A DNA stretch of 64,000 bases from ChocPot-Mid sp043804925 (GTDB lineage: Bacteria > Bacteroidota > Ignavibacteria > Kapaibacteriales > UBA2268). The stretch is from contig JAZDIP010000069.1 of NCBI GenBank assembly GCA_043804925.1, positions 186,001-250,000 on the forward strand, given 5' to 3'. The position numbers and the translations under genes are program-made. A model generated the notes under the pieces. The model had not been told where the DNA came from and did not search any database. It saw only the letters and a program-made list of their open reading frames with translations. Positions 26,380 through 34,071 of this stretch are shown one piece after another; within the stretch, counting starts at the first letter, position 1; every line of letters starts with the position of its first letter.

Positions 26380-26682
26380 ATGGTTGATAGCTCAATTATA
26401 GAAACTGCCCGGAAATACACATCCCTAATCCCGGATTATCTGCTGTTGAAAAAGGCATATTTGTTCGGTTCACATTCAACCGGTACAGCCCGTGAAGACA
26501 GCGATATAGATATAGCGTTGATTATAGGGAACATGGGCAATTTTAATGAAACACAAATGCAACTTATGCGGCTTAGGAGAGCAATAGATTTGCGTATAGA
26601 ACCGCATCCGATTTCCGTTGATGATTTTAACGAGCTAAATCCTTTTGTTTACGAATTGAAGCGGACCGGAATAGAACTATAA
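26380..26682 (+). CDS. Solitary MNT-type nucleotidyltransferase
   Basis: A 100-residue minimal nucleotidyltransferase with the signature FGSHSTGTAREDSDIDIALI (GSx10DxD) and a C-terminal IDLRIEPHPISVDDF. Unlike the other two MNT genes in the window, no HEPN gene is adjacent: the 200 bp on either side hold only repeats and terminators. It may be a decayed or orphan antitoxin. Immediately downstream is the second copy of the repeated terminator. Confidence 0.8.
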   Translation: MVDSSIIETARKYTSLIPDYLLLKKAYLFGSHSTGTAREDSDIDIALIIGNMGNFNETQMQLMRLRRAIDLRIEPHPISVDDFNELNPFVYELKRTGIEL

Positions 26683-26699
26683 CATGTAATCAAGTTCAA

Positions 26700-26778
26700 T
26701 GTTGAGTGCTAAGTGATGAGTGTTAAGTGTTGGGTGAAGAATTTTAAATTCTACATTTTACATTCTACATTATACATT
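26700..26778. repeat. Heptanucleotide tract, second copy of the 26122 block
   Basis: The same word order as at 26122-26195 (gttgagt, gctaagt, gatgagt, gttaagt ... tctacat, tttacat, tctacat, tatacat) directly precedes the same terminator. The spacer and terminator therefore appear to have been copied as one unit. Confidence 0.8.
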
Positions 26779-26819
26779 AAAAAAATCCCGCTTGGAGTGG
26801 TTCCGGGCGGGTTTTTTTT
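26779..26819. terminator. Intrinsic terminator, repeated cassette type (copy 2)
   Basis: The stem AAAAAATCCCGC pairs with GCGGGTTTTTTT, with the same loop sequence as at 26196-26235. It is followed by an eight-T run. Confidence 0.8.
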
Positions 26820-26885
26820 AATAAACAGTTTATAATTTTTTACTTTCAGAAAATAATAGGTTTTATTATTGAACAGGAAAAAATA

Positions 26886-27197
26886 TTAATCCCTTTTATA
26901 AATAAGCTCAGCTGTATCGATTATTGTTTGCAAAAAACCGCTTGGGTCAACACCCTTTTCAAATATAATCGGTTCAATTTTTAAATCAATATCTCGGCGA
27001 ATTCTAAGAATCTTTTTCATTATATCGTATCTATCAACATTCAGTTTATCAAAAATTACAGCCACATCAATATCGCTGTCTTTATGCCAATTGCCTTTAG
27101 CATAAGAACCAAATAAATATATCAATTCAGGATTTGAAATTTCATTGATCCGTTTTGAATAATTTCTTAATTTTTCAATAACTTCGCTTTTATCCAT
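26886..27197 (-). CDS. MNT-type nucleotidyltransferase (antitoxin-like)
   Basis: A 103-residue protein with FGSYAKGNWHKDSDIDVAVI (GSx10DxD) and DIDLKIEPIIFEKG. It overlaps the upstream HEPN gene by 31 bp, so the pair is a HEPN/MNT toxin-antitoxin module. It is related to but distinct from the pair at 7188-7870. Regulation by adenylylation of the HEPN partner is known for the family and inferred here. Confidence 0.83.
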   Translation of the reverse strand: MDKSEVIEKLRNYSKRINEISNPELIYLFGSYAKGNWHKDSDIDVAVIFDKLNVDRYDIMKKILRIRRDIDLKIEPIIFEKGVDPSGFLQTIIDTAELIYKRD

Positions 27198-27568
27198 AAG
27201 AATAATTCATCTGTTTTAGTTAATAAATATTTTGAGTACGACTTGTCAATTCTATTATAAAGTTGTTCCTTTCGTACAGGATATCTTGCTTCAATATTTA
27301 ATGGGAGCAGTTCATCGACAAAATCCTTATGTTCATCCGAAATTAATTTATAAAACCCTGCCAATTCTGCTATGTTTAATAAATTATGTATAAATGGCGG
27401 TGTTTCTGACTTGTTATGAACGTATAATGCTTTAAATGCTTTCTCTATAACCTGGTGACACATAAACCCGACATATAAATATCTTTTGGATTTATGCATA
27501 ACAACTGCCGTTTTATAATCATACTCAGCAATTTCAAGCCAATATTCTATTTGTTCCTCTTTCTCCAT
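27167..27568 (-). CDS. HEPN domain protein (toxin-like)
   Basis: A 133-residue HEPN protein (YWLEIAEYDYKTAVVMHKSKRY, then LYVGFMCHQVIEKAFKALY, PPFIHNLLNIAELAG and IEARYPVRKEQLYNR). It is the first gene of a minus-strand pair with the MNT gene. The catalytic Rx4-6H motif is not clear, as in the paralogue at 7484. Confidence 0.8.
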   Translation of the reverse strand: MEKEEQIEYWLEIAEYDYKTAVVMHKSKRYLYVGFMCHQVIEKAFKALYVHNKSETPPFIHNLLNIAELAGFYKLISDEHKDFVDELLPLNIEARYPVRKEQLYNRIDKSYSKYLLTKTDELFLWIKAKLLKN

Positions 27569-27654
27569 TTTTCAATTTATGTCATTCTTACAGTTTAATA
27601 ACACAAAAATAAATAAAATTTTTCTGTTATAACAAAATTATCCAAAATGTATTC

Positions 27655-27718
27655 GAAAATGGGAGAAGAAGGCGAATCGGGAATTATCAATTATTGCTAT
27701 AAAGCAATTCTTCTTTAA
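27655..27718 (+). pseudogene. Fragment duplicating the 3' end of the OB-fold gene
   Basis: About 64 bp matches the last codons of the 25707-26096 gene. Frame and stop are preserved (MGEEGESGIINYCYKAIL then a stop), with a few substitutions. It has no promoter or N-terminal part. It lies between the HEPN/MNT pair and the PemK module and is followed by a heptad tract (aattgat/aattgac) and a terminator. Confidence 0.8.
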
Positions 27719-27746
27719 TTGATAATTGACAATTGATAATTGATAA

Positions 27747-27787
27747 TGAAAATCCTGTTCGGATTTGTTTCGGGCGGGATTTTTTAT
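27747..27787. terminator. Diverged copy of the repeated terminator
   Basis: AAAATCCTG pairs with CGGGATTTT (one G-T wobble), followed by a T-run. The right arm GTTTCGGGCGGGATTTTTT is nearly the same as in the other three copies. Confidence 0.7.
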
Positions 27788-27854
27788 TATTTGCAATATA
27801 TTGATTGTATTTCCGTATATTTGTATGTATGTATAGAAAATAAGGGAAATATAT

Positions 27855-28136
27855 ATGAGTACAAATTCGGCACCAATGCTGACTATAAGGTTGACTGAAA
27901 GCGAGAAATTGAAGTTTCAGCTTTTAGCAAAACTCAATAATAAGACTATTTCATCTTATGTCAAAGATTTGATTGACAAGGAACTGAAAGCAAAAAAATA
28001 CTCACAATCGGAACTTCGTAAACTTCCTAAGGAATTTAGGAATAAGATTCTGTCTGAATTAACAGAAACCGCAATTCCTATTTATAACAAATACAAAAAA
28101 GAATTATTTGTTGACGAAACAGGAGACGGATTTTGA
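27855..28136 (+). CDS. Antitoxin of PemK/MazF module (ribbon-helix-helix-like)
   Basis: A 93-residue protein. The N-terminal segment LTIRLTESEKLKFQLLAKLN then NKTISSYVKDLIDKEL fits a ribbon-helix-helix DNA-binding domain; the acidic C-terminal tail (ELFVDETGDGF) would bind the toxin. It overlaps the toxin gene by 4 bp and would autoregulate the pair. Confidence 0.8.
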   Translation: MSTNSAPMLTIRLTESEKLKFQLLAKLNNKTISSYVKDLIDKELKAKKYSQSELRKLPKEFRNKILSELTETAIPIYNKYKKELFVDETGDGF

Positions 28137-28483
28137 AAAAGGATATACAACAAGGTGAAATTTGGCTCGTTGATTTCAATCCGACTAAGGGACAGGAAAT
28201 CAACAAAATCCGTCCGGCTCTTGTGATTAACGGGAATTTCGCAATTGGTTTGAATTTAAAAATTGTTTGCCCTATTACTTCATGGAAAAACGATTTCAAA
28301 AATATTTGGTGGCTTCACCATCTTAAGCCGGATAAAAATAATCATCTTGACAATGAAAGTGCTGTAAATTGTTACCAAATCAGATGTGTAACTAACGACA
28401 GGTTTTTAAAGCAAATAGGAAAGGTTGGAAAAAATTTGGAAGAAATAATTGCTACTGCACAGAATTGTATAGAATTGACATAG
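28133..28483 (+). CDS. PemK/MazF-family mRNA endonuclease toxin
   Basis: A 116-residue toxin with the family opening QQGEIWLVDFNPTKGQEINK then IRPALVI, and CPITSWKND. It starts at TTG, which overlaps the TGA stop of the antitoxin gene (TTGA). MazF/PemK proteins cleave mRNA and are held inactive by the co-transcribed antitoxin. It is followed by the third exact-type copy of the repeated terminator. Confidence 0.88.
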   Translation: MKKDIQQGEIWLVDFNPTKGQEINKIRPALVINGNFAIGLNLKIVCPITSWKNDFKNIWWLHHLKPDKNNHLDNESAVNCYQIRCVTNDRFLKQIGKVGKNLEEIIATAQNCIELT

Positions 28484-28522
28484 ACCTATCAGTTTTAAAT
28501 TATAAGTTATTCACTGTTCACT

Positions 28523-28558
28523 AAAAAATCCCGCTTGGAGTGGTTCCGGGCGGGATTT
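28523..28558. terminator. Intrinsic terminator, repeated cassette type (copy 3)
   Basis: AAAAAATCCCGC, loop TTGGAGTGGTTCCGG, then GCGGGATTT, the same sequence as at 26196. It separates the plus-strand PemK module from minus-strand lipoprotein genes and could stop both. The right-hand T-run is short here. Confidence 0.75.
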
Positions 28559-28572
28559 ATAATTTACCATAA

Positions 28573-29187
28573 TCACTTGATAACACCCCCAAGAGCTTCA
28601 AATCCTTTTATCACATTCAACAATGCCTTTTTCTCACTAGTAGGAATTTCTCTATCTTTATAATATTTTCCAATCATTCTAACCTTGACTACTTTAGAAT
28701 TTGTTATATCTTTCAAAATTTTATAAATTTCTGAATCAACAGAAACATCACACCATTCCCAAACTTCAGATGAATGATCACTTTCCACTTTATCAGGTGT
28801 TAAAGTAAATGTTGAAAAATCGGTTTTTATAATATAGCTTTCAATAAATAACCAGTCATCACCAAAATATTGAATTCTTAATCGAAGAGATGTTGCGAAA
28901 TCTTTACCTGTTGCTATATATGCATGAAAACTATTTCGATTATTATATTTTGTAGTCGTCTTATCATAAAACCAAGTAATTCCTTTGAATTCATCATAAT
29001 TTTTTCGTAATTTATTTAGACGTAATTGCTTTTCCTCGTTTGTAAGGGTATCAATAAGTTTAATTTCTTTTTTTTCTTCGGTTTTAATTGTTGTAGAATC
29101 TTGTGATTTAATCAATTCTTTATTTGTTTGCTTTTCGCAAGATAATAACAAGAAAATGAGCAAAAATACAAAGTTAAAATGTTTCAT
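28573..29187 (-). CDS. Putative lipoprotein of unknown function
   Basis: A 204-residue protein with a lipoprotein signal (FNFVFLLIFLLLSCEKQ; Cys17). The mature part has a charged Lys/Glu linker and then a compact domain (ATGKDFATSLRLRIQYFGDD) followed by WLFIESYIIKTD. No family recognised with confidence. A second lipoprotein gene is 46 bp upstream on the same strand, so the two may be co-transcribed and co-localised in the envelope. Confidence 0.65.
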   Translation of the reverse strand: MKHFNFVFLLIFLLLSCEKQTNKELIKSQDSTTIKTEEKKEIKLIDTLTNEEKQLRLNKLRKNYDEFKGITWFYDKTTTKYNNRNSFHAYIATGKDFATSLRLRIQYFGDDWLFIESYIIKTDFSTFTLTPDKVESDHSSEVWEWCDVSVDSEIYKILKDITNSKVVKVRMIGKYYKDREIPTSEKKALLNVIKGFEALGGVIK

Positions 29188-29233
29188 AATAGACTCCAGA
29201 ATGATTATTGAAAATTTATCTTTAATAAAAACA

Positions 29234-29722
29234 TTATTGTTTTTCTACTTCAAAGTAATTTTTGATTTCTTTAAATTTTAGATTATACGACACTAGCTCA
29301 TCGGTATAGCTTTGTAAAGAGCCTTCAGGTTCCACAGCACAGTTATAGCTCATTATATATATCGAATAAAGTTCTTTGATTTTGTTGTAAAGCTCCGCCG
29401 ATTCATCAGGGTGTTCCTTAAGAGATAAATAAAGACTATCAATTTTTTTCTTCTTGTTTTTTATCTCCTCAATTAAGGTAACATTGTCCTCTAGATACAT
29501 TGCAAGTGCTTCATTAAAATCATATACAAATTTGTCTTTATACTGTTTGTCGTAAATTGCATCACTCCAAGCTTGCCTCCTACCTGTTGATACATCGTGA
29601 TTTGTTTCAATTGCCAATTGAATGGAATCACTTACTGGAAATGCTCTTAAAGAATAATCCTTTACACTCTCTCCACAAGAAAGTAGAGATATAGCAGCTA
29701 ATAGAATTAAAAACTTATTCAT
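29234..29722 (-). CDS. Putative lipoprotein of unknown function
   Basis: A 162-residue protein with signal MNKFLILLAAISLLSCG (lipobox LLSC, Cys16). The rest is mostly helical and charged, with a KKKKIDSLYLSLKEH coiled-coil-like stretch and two further Cys. No homologue recognised. It precedes the 28573 lipoprotein gene and may act with it. Confidence 0.62.
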   Translation of the reverse strand: MNKFLILLAAISLLSCGESVKDYSLRAFPVSDSIQLAIETNHDVSTGRRQAWSDAIYDKQYKDKFVYDFNEALAMYLEDNVTLIEEIKNKKKKIDSLYLSLKEHPDESAELYNKIKELYSIYIMSYNCAVEPEGSLQSYTDELVSYNLKFKEIKNYFEVEKQ

Positions 29723-29793
29723 AAAATACTCCTAATAATAATAAATTTGTTTTTTATATATTAATCAAAAAAATAGTTCACTTCTTTTTATTT

Positions 29794-31152
29794 TTATAAG
29801 CTCATTGGAAATTCTTCTGCAATTAGTTCATCAACTGATTTTTGTTCAGTTTGAGAATTTAATTTGGCGAGAATTGCTAATGTTTCTCTGTACTCCATTG
29901 CTTCAGGAACTTTCGAAAATTCAGCATCTAGTCCAATCTCTTTCACTCTATTTTCGACTTCATCTAAGGTGACATTGAAAAACTCTTTTCGATAATTTAA
30001 CATATTCACTTTTTGATTTGTGAATTTTTTATGCAATTCGTTCTCAAGTGTAGGTGCATCGTCGGAAAAAATCATAGCATGTATGTCAAATGGAAATGGA
30101 ACAGAAGCATCACCCAATTCTTTAACCCTCTCTGCAGGATCCAATCGTCTTGTCATACCTATTTTATAAACGTTTTCGCCAAAAGAACCAATGTTTGAAA
30201 TCACATAAACATGACCACGTTTTGTTTGTTGTGCCATTGACAATGCTCTCTCCTTGTTTTCTTGAGCTTCTTTAAGTTCTTGTTCTAATTTTTCAATCTG
30301 TAATCGCAATTTTTCCTGTTTTTCATCTTTTGCCGATTCAAATTCTTTTCTTGCTTTATCTAATGCTTTTTGGTAATTTGATTCTTCCTTTTCAGCTTCA
30401 CGTTGAGCTTGTTCAAATTCCTTTCTTGCCTTCTCTTCTTCTCTCATTTCATCTTGCATAGCCCTCAATTCTTCTTTCTCTTTTTGCCTCTTTAATTGAT
30501 ATTCATGTTCAAGAATAAGTTCCATTTGTTTAAGTTCGAGATATTGATTATTTAAATTAACTTGAAAACCTTGTCCTAATTTGTTTATTGCCTCAAATAT
30601 TTTTTGCATTCGTTCTTTCATTTGATTGATATTGTTCCATTTTACTTTTGCTATCAGATTATCACTTTCTCCATTGAATGCTCGTAACATTAATTTTTTA
30701 TAAACTTTTACAACTGCCTCACCTTTTTTTTCACTACCTTCGACTGTCCATTTCATGTGACATATTGCTGCAGTATCATTGGTAATCATCTCTTTTTGAA
30801 GTTCAATAACTTTATTTTGAGCAACTCGATAGTCATCAGATTTTTCAAAATCATATACTGGTTCGTAAATTCCAAACTCTATTAAATCTAATTTGGATTC
30901 AAAGATACTAACTTCTTTACGAAGTTTTGTATATGTATCTAATGCTATTTGGTAATTGGATTTTAAATCTTTGATATTGTCTTCTATACTCTTTACTTCT
31001 GAGTTTTTCTGACTTATCAACCCTTCAAGTTCCTTCTTCTTTTTTGTAGTCTCTGCCTCAACATCAATTATTGGTTTGTAATGATCAAGTTGTGATTTGA
31101 GATTTTGAATTTCTTCAAACTCTTTTTTCTTTAAAAAGTCAAATAGTCCCAT
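29794..31152 (-). CDS. DUF4041/T5orf172 (GIY-YIG-like) protein with long coiled coil
   Basis: The start is placed at MGLFDFLKKKEFEEI (31152), because the 24 residues upstream are unlike the family and fall in a repeat spacer. The N-terminal coiled coil is followed by a DUF4041-like region (QNKVIELQKEMITNDTAAIC, then HMKWTVEGSEKKGEAVVKVY). A second long Glu/Lys coiled coil follows. The C-terminal T5orf172 domain (GHVYVISNIGSFGENVYKIG, then MTRRLDPAERVKELGD, LENELHKKF) is a GIY-YIG nuclease relative. Such proteins occur in phages and accessory islands; DNA or RNA cleavage is inferred. Confidence 0.78.
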   Translation of the reverse strand: MGLFDFLKKKEFEEIQNLKSQLDHYKPIIDVEAETTKKKKELEGLISQKNSEVKSIEDNIKDLKSNYQIALDTYTKLRKEVSIFESKLDLIEFGIYEPVYDFEKSDDYRVAQNKVIELQKEMITNDTAAICHMKWTVEGSEKKGEAVVKVYKKLMLRAFNGESDNLIAKVKWNNINQMKERMQKIFEAINKLGQGFQVNLNNQYLELKQMELILEHEYQLKRQKEKEELRAMQDEMREEEKARKEFEQAQREAEKEESNYQKALDKARKEFESAKDEKQEKLRLQIEKLEQELKEAQENKERALSMAQQTKRGHVYVISNIGSFGENVYKIGMTRRLDPAERVKELGDASVPFPFDIHAMIFSDDAPTLENELHKKFTNQKVNMLNYRKEFFNVTLDEVENRVKEIGLDAEFSKVPEAMEYRETLAILAKLNSQTEQKSVDELIAEEFPMSL

Positions 31153-31184
31153 TTGAAACTCCACAAATTTTGAAAAAATCGAAT

Positions 31185-31345
31185 TCTGAAAGTATAAATC
31201 TACAACTAATTCAAAAATATACAAAATAATTTTGATTTTTTTCGGTTTGCGGGCTAAATCAATTACGAATTAACAATTACGAATTACGGATTGGAGGGGT
31301 GTATTCTTTTAACTTTCTGAAAGTTTGGAACTTTCTGAAAGTTTA
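31185..31345. repeat. Array spacer type I, copy 1
   Basis: In order: CTGAAAGTATAAATCTAC, the box ACAAAATAATTTTGATTTTT followed by TTCGGTTTGCGGGC, heptads of ACGAATT, TTGGAGGGG, then the palindrome AACTTTCTGAAAG (31311-31345). The same order recurs at 32688-32838 and 34072-34227 and, degraded, at 33365-33460. The hairpin stands just 3' of the next minus-strand pair. Confidence 0.85.
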
Positions 31346-31352
31346 GGTTTTT

Positions 31353-31589
31353 TTAAAGTACTGTACTCTTAAAAAGTTTGATCTGCTTGCGGAGGTAATC
31401 ATTGACCTGTCGGGCAGATTTGAAGTATTGAGCAACATCATCATCGAGCTTAATGAGAGATTTGAATGGATTGTCAATAATCTTTAATGTAGAAAAGTCC
31501 AATTCATCAGGTAAATCCTCATTTAAATATAAATTGTCATCAGTAATAGTTACCCTATTACCATTAATTATTTTTGTTCTTTTCTTCAT
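31353..31589 (-). CDS. BrnA-like antitoxin (copy 1)
   Basis: The start is placed at MKKRTKIINGN (79 residues) by comparison with the 80-residue paralogue at 35447. The acidic middle (NEDLPDELDFSTL) and C-terminal LDDDVAQYFKSARQVNDYLR resemble the BrnA/CopG antitoxin DNA-binding part. It overlaps the BrnT gene by 26 bp. Confidence 0.75.
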   Translation of the reverse strand: MKKRTKIINGNRVTITDDNLYLNEDLPDELDFSTLKIIDNPFKSLIKLDDDVAQYFKSARQVNDYLRKQIKLFKSTVL

Positions 31590-31851
31590 ATCTTTTTCTC
31601 TCATTTTTACTTGCTGTTCTACAACTAATTATACGAATTTTATTATTTCTTATTGTGTAAGAAATTACCATAGTGCTTTCCTGATTATTGTTACCAATAA
31701 GAATAAATCTACTTTCTACAATAGAATGTTTTTCATCAAAAATATATATTCCAACCTTATCATCAAAAACAGATACACAATCTTCGAATCTTATACCATG
31801 TTTTATTAAATTCGATTCAGCTTTTTTCTCATTCCATTCAAAATCTAACAT
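31564..31851 (-). CDS. BrnT-like ribonuclease toxin (copy 1)
   Basis: A 95-residue protein with the BrnT pattern: FEWNEKKAESNLIKHGIRFE, then DCVSVFDD, RFILIGNN, and the C-terminal TIRNNKIRIISCRTASKNER. BrnT is a RelE-fold RNase neutralised by BrnA. The 35676-35942 gene is a close paralogue, and the whole pair plus its upstream flank appears duplicated. Confidence 0.85.
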   Translation of the reverse strand: MLDFEWNEKKAESNLIKHGIRFEDCVSVFDDKVGIYIFDEKHSIVESRFILIGNNNQESTMVISYTIRNNKIRIISCRTASKNERKRYEEKNKNN

Positions 31852-31889
31852 AATCCTTTTTAAAAATAGAAAAAATCATTGATATTAAA

Positions 31890-31995
31890 TTACAAAATAT
31901 TTCAGGAATGAACAAAGTCGAATTAGTTTTTACAAAATGGGAGAAGGATAATCAATTACGAATTACGAATTGCGAATTATGAATTAAGAAGCGGA
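31890..31995. repeat. Array spacer type II with decayed OB-fold 3' end, copy 1
   Basis: TTACAAAATATTTCAGGAAT, then GAACAAAGTCGAATTAGTTT, ACAAAATGGGAGAAG and ATAATCAATTACG. It aligns to the OB-fold gene 3' end (AAAGTCGAATTCGTCTTCCG, then CAAGATGGGAGAAG) with a deletion, followed by ACGAATT heptads. The parallel copy is at 35980-36081. Confidence 0.75.
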
Positions 31996-32092
31996 TGGGA
32001 TTTATTTTGTGAATAATGAAAAATAAAAAGTGAATAATTTAAATACAGTTATGCGGTTTCGTAATTGAATTTGGATAGGGCTTCAAACTAAC

Positions 32093-32335
32093 TCAATGAA
32101 TTAATACACTATTCTCATAAAGGCAATCCGGGCATAAATCCTGCCCGGTTGACCATTCGACAGTATTTCCGGATATACGTACAGAACGGAATTTGTTAAT
32201 ATCATGAAGCTCAGAAAACCAATCTCCATTAATATAAGGATTACAATCGAATGTACGAATCTCTCCATTTGAAAACTCTATTTCTAAAAAATAATTATCC
32301 AATGGATTTACTTTGATTGGTTTATTTTCTCTCAT
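32093..32335 (-). CDS. DUF2442 domain protein
   Basis: An 80-residue protein with the DUF2442 pattern (YFLEIEFSNGEIRTFDCNPY, then FRSVRISGNTVEWSTGQDLC). It is encoded 5 bp downstream of a DUF4160 gene; the DUF4160/DUF2442 pair is a recurrent toxin-antitoxin-like couple of unproven activity. Confidence 0.82.
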   Translation of the reverse strand: MRENKPIKVNPLDNYFLEIEFSNGEIRTFDCNPYINGDWFSELHDINKFRSVRISGNTVEWSTGQDLCPDCLYENSVLIH

Positions 32336-32340
32336 AATTG

Positions 32341-32607
32341 TTACCTCAATGGGTCAATTTTAAAATACTCTTTTCCATCAGATAATAGCTTCCAATTCGC
32401 AGAAAGGTCTTCTGAATGAATTTCCATCCATGCAAGCACTAATTTCATTTTTTTAGGTGGAAGTTCGCCGCCTAATAATTCACCATCTAAAGAAATTACA
32501 GCTTCATATTCCTGATACTCGGCGTGAATATGAGGTAAATGATGCTTTGCATTAATTTCTCTATACATCTTGATTATAATGCCAAAAAACATACTTAATA
32601 TTGGCAT
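32341..32607 (-). CDS. DUF4160 domain protein
   Basis: An 88-residue protein with the family signature: MPILSMFFGIIIKMY, HHLPHIHAEYQEYEAVISLD, LPPKKMKLVLAWMEIHSEDL. First gene of the pair with DUF2442. The family is common in mobile cassettes and is usually listed as toxin-antitoxin-like; function is unproven. Confidence 0.85.
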   Translation of the reverse strand: MPILSMFFGIIIKMYREINAKHHLPHIHAEYQEYEAVISLDGELLGGELPPKKMKLVLAWMEIHSEDLSANWKLLSDGKEYFKIDPLR

Positions 32608-32687
32608 AAATACCTCTGTTTCTAAAACAATAATTGAAAAAACGTGAATGTAAAATAATTATTATAAGAAACTTCAAATTCTTAATT

Positions 32688-32838
32688 TATAAATCTACAA
32701 CTAATTCAATATTTTACAAAATAATTTTGATTTTTTTCGGATTGTGGGCAAAATCAATTACGAATTACGAATTACGGTTTGGAGGGATATATTCTATCAA
32801 CATTCCGAAAGTTTGAAACTTTCTTAAAAGTTTTGCTT
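32688..32838. repeat. Array spacer type I, copy 2
   Basis: TATAAATCTACAACTAATTC, TTACAAAATAATTTTGATTT, TTCGGATTGTGGGC, three ACGAATT heptads, GTTTGGAGGGATATATTC, then the hairpin ATTCCGAAAGTTTGAAACTT. Near-identical to 34072-34227. Confidence 0.87.
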
Positions 32839-32842
32839 TTTT

Positions 32843-33058
32843 TTAAGCAAAAACTAAATCTTTGACAGGAAGTGATTTGGTTTCAATCCTTGATAAATTC
32901 GCAACTTTCTTTGCGTTGTCAATTTCGATACCTGTTAAATTTCCATTAGCATCAAAGTCCAAAGAAATTCCTTTCGCTATTTCTTTCGTTTCGACACTGG
33001 TTGTTTCCTTTATGTCAATATACAAAGTATCTGTATCGGGGTAATATTCAAATTTCAT
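32843..33058 (-). CDS. DUF2283 domain protein
   Basis: A 71-residue protein with the family signature: MKFEYYPDTDTLYIDIKE, GISLDFDANGNLTGIEIDNA. DUF2283 proteins are typically the antitoxin-like partner of a DUF4258-type protein, which is encoded 11 bp upstream here. Confidence 0.85.
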   Translation of the reverse strand: MKFEYYPDTDTLYIDIKETTSVETKEIAKGISLDFDANGNLTGIEIDNAKKVANLSRIETKSLPVKDLVFA

Positions 33059-33069
33059 ATTTTTATCTC

Positions 33070-33303
33070 CTATTTTTCAAAATCTCTATCCGGAAAAGCG
33101 TTGTGTACGGTTTTTCCATCACTCAATGTAACAACACGTAAATATTTACTAATCTCTGTTATAAAACCCCAAAATCTAATTCTGTCATTCTCAAATTGAA
33201 ATTCAGTTTTTATAGGGTTATTCAAAACGCTCTCAATCCATTCAATCTTCAAATATGGACGTTTCTTTAAGACTTTATTTTGAAAATATTCTGTTGTTCT
33301 CAT
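33070..33303 (-). CDS. DUF4258-like small protein (toxin-like partner of DUF2283)
   Basis: A 77-residue basic protein (YLKIEWIESVLNNPIKTEFQ, then YLRVVTLSDGKTVHNAFPDR). Order and size match DUF4258/DUF2283 pairs, and the fold is probably RelE-like. Assignment comes from partner and pattern. Confidence 0.72.
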   Translation of the reverse strand: MRTTEYFQNKVLKKRPYLKIEWIESVLNNPIKTEFQFENDRIRFWGFITEISKYLRVVTLSDGKTVHNAFPDRDFEK

Positions 33304-33364
33304 TACTTTAATTTATTATTCATTAGCAAATTTAATAATATTTTCTAATTAATATAGAATTATT

Positions 33365-33475
33365 TTACACAAAATGTGAAAAGAAAATCAATTAAGAATT
33401 ACAAATTGGAGTGGTATATTCTTTCAAATTCCGAAAGTTTGGAACTTTCGGAAAGTTTAGCTTCTTTTACAGTAC
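33365..33475. repeat. Array spacer, degraded type I/II with perfect hairpin
   Basis: ACACAAAATGTGAAAAGAAA then ATCAATTAAGAATTAC is a decayed type II core. TTGGAGTGGTATATTC follows, then a perfect 11-bp stem TTCCGAAAGTT/AACTTTCGGAA with loop TGG at 33429-33453. The hairpin stands 3' of the minus-strand pair ending at 33483. Confidence 0.8.
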
Positions 33476-33482
33476 TGCACTC

Positions 33483-33755
33483 TTAAACAGTAAAAGCAAT
33501 TTTGCCTTCGTTATACTTATGAATCAACATGGAGATTAATGCTTCATAAGGAATACCTTCCTGCAATGCTTTGGCTTTGAACTTGCTGATATCATCTTCC
33601 CTTAAATTTAATTCAATTTTTTTATTAAATTCAATAAAGTTTTTTGCATATGCTTCAAATTCCTTGAGCAATTCTTTATTTCTTACAGGTTGCCATTTCT
33701 CAGAATGCAAAGAATCTATGATTTCCTGCTCTTCAATGTCTAAATATTCAGTCAT
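33483..33755 (-). CDS. CopG/BrnA-like antitoxin
   Basis: A 90-residue protein. The N-terminus DIEEQEIIDSLHSEKWQPVR and the C-terminal KIELNLREDDISKFKAKALQ, then EGIPYEALISMLIHKY, form a ribbon-helix-helix-like antitoxin of the kind that accompanies BrnT-like toxins. It overlaps the toxin gene by 4 bp. Confidence 0.78.
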   Translation of the reverse strand: MTEYLDIEEQEIIDSLHSEKWQPVRNKELLKEFEAYAKNFIEFNKKIELNLREDDISKFKAKALQEGIPYEALISMLIHKYNEGKIAFTV

Positions 33756-34030
33756 AATTTATCTCCCAAATAAATTTTTGTTGCCACTCTATCAGGATAT
33801 ACCGTTTTAAGAAAGATTTTATTTTCGTTATAAACAAACGGAACGGTATAAACGTAATTTCTAATATTCACAAATAATAAGAATTGACCCGGATACTTTT
33901 CTCGATTTGGATGTTCAATAATATCCAAAAGTCCACCCTCATCAATTGCAATAATGACATCCTCAAAAGATATATTTCTTTCCGATTTTAATTTTTCATT
34001 TTTTTCAATATTCCAATGGAAATACTTCAT
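33752..34030 (-). CDS. BrnT-like toxin, diverged
   Basis: A 92-residue protein (FHWNIEKNEKLKSERNISFE, then DVIIAIDEGGLLDIIEHPNR, FLKTVYPDRVATKIYL). The start resembles BrnT (W.I.KN..L...R.ISFEDV), while the end resembles DUF4258-type RelE-fold toxins. It forms a module with the overlapping antitoxin. Confidence 0.72.
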   Translation of the reverse strand: MKYFHWNIEKNEKLKSERNISFEDVIIAIDEGGLLDIIEHPNREKYPGQFLLFVNIRNYVYTVPFVYNENKIFLKTVYPDRVATKIYLGDKL

Positions 34031-34071
34031 TTTTGTTTTAATATATCTAACACCTGATTGACATAATCTGA

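Noticed and set aside
31153..31224. Longer N-terminus for the DUF4041 gene
   Set aside because: The extra 24 codons extend into the type I spacer repeat; the family begins with MGLFDFLKK-like sequence.
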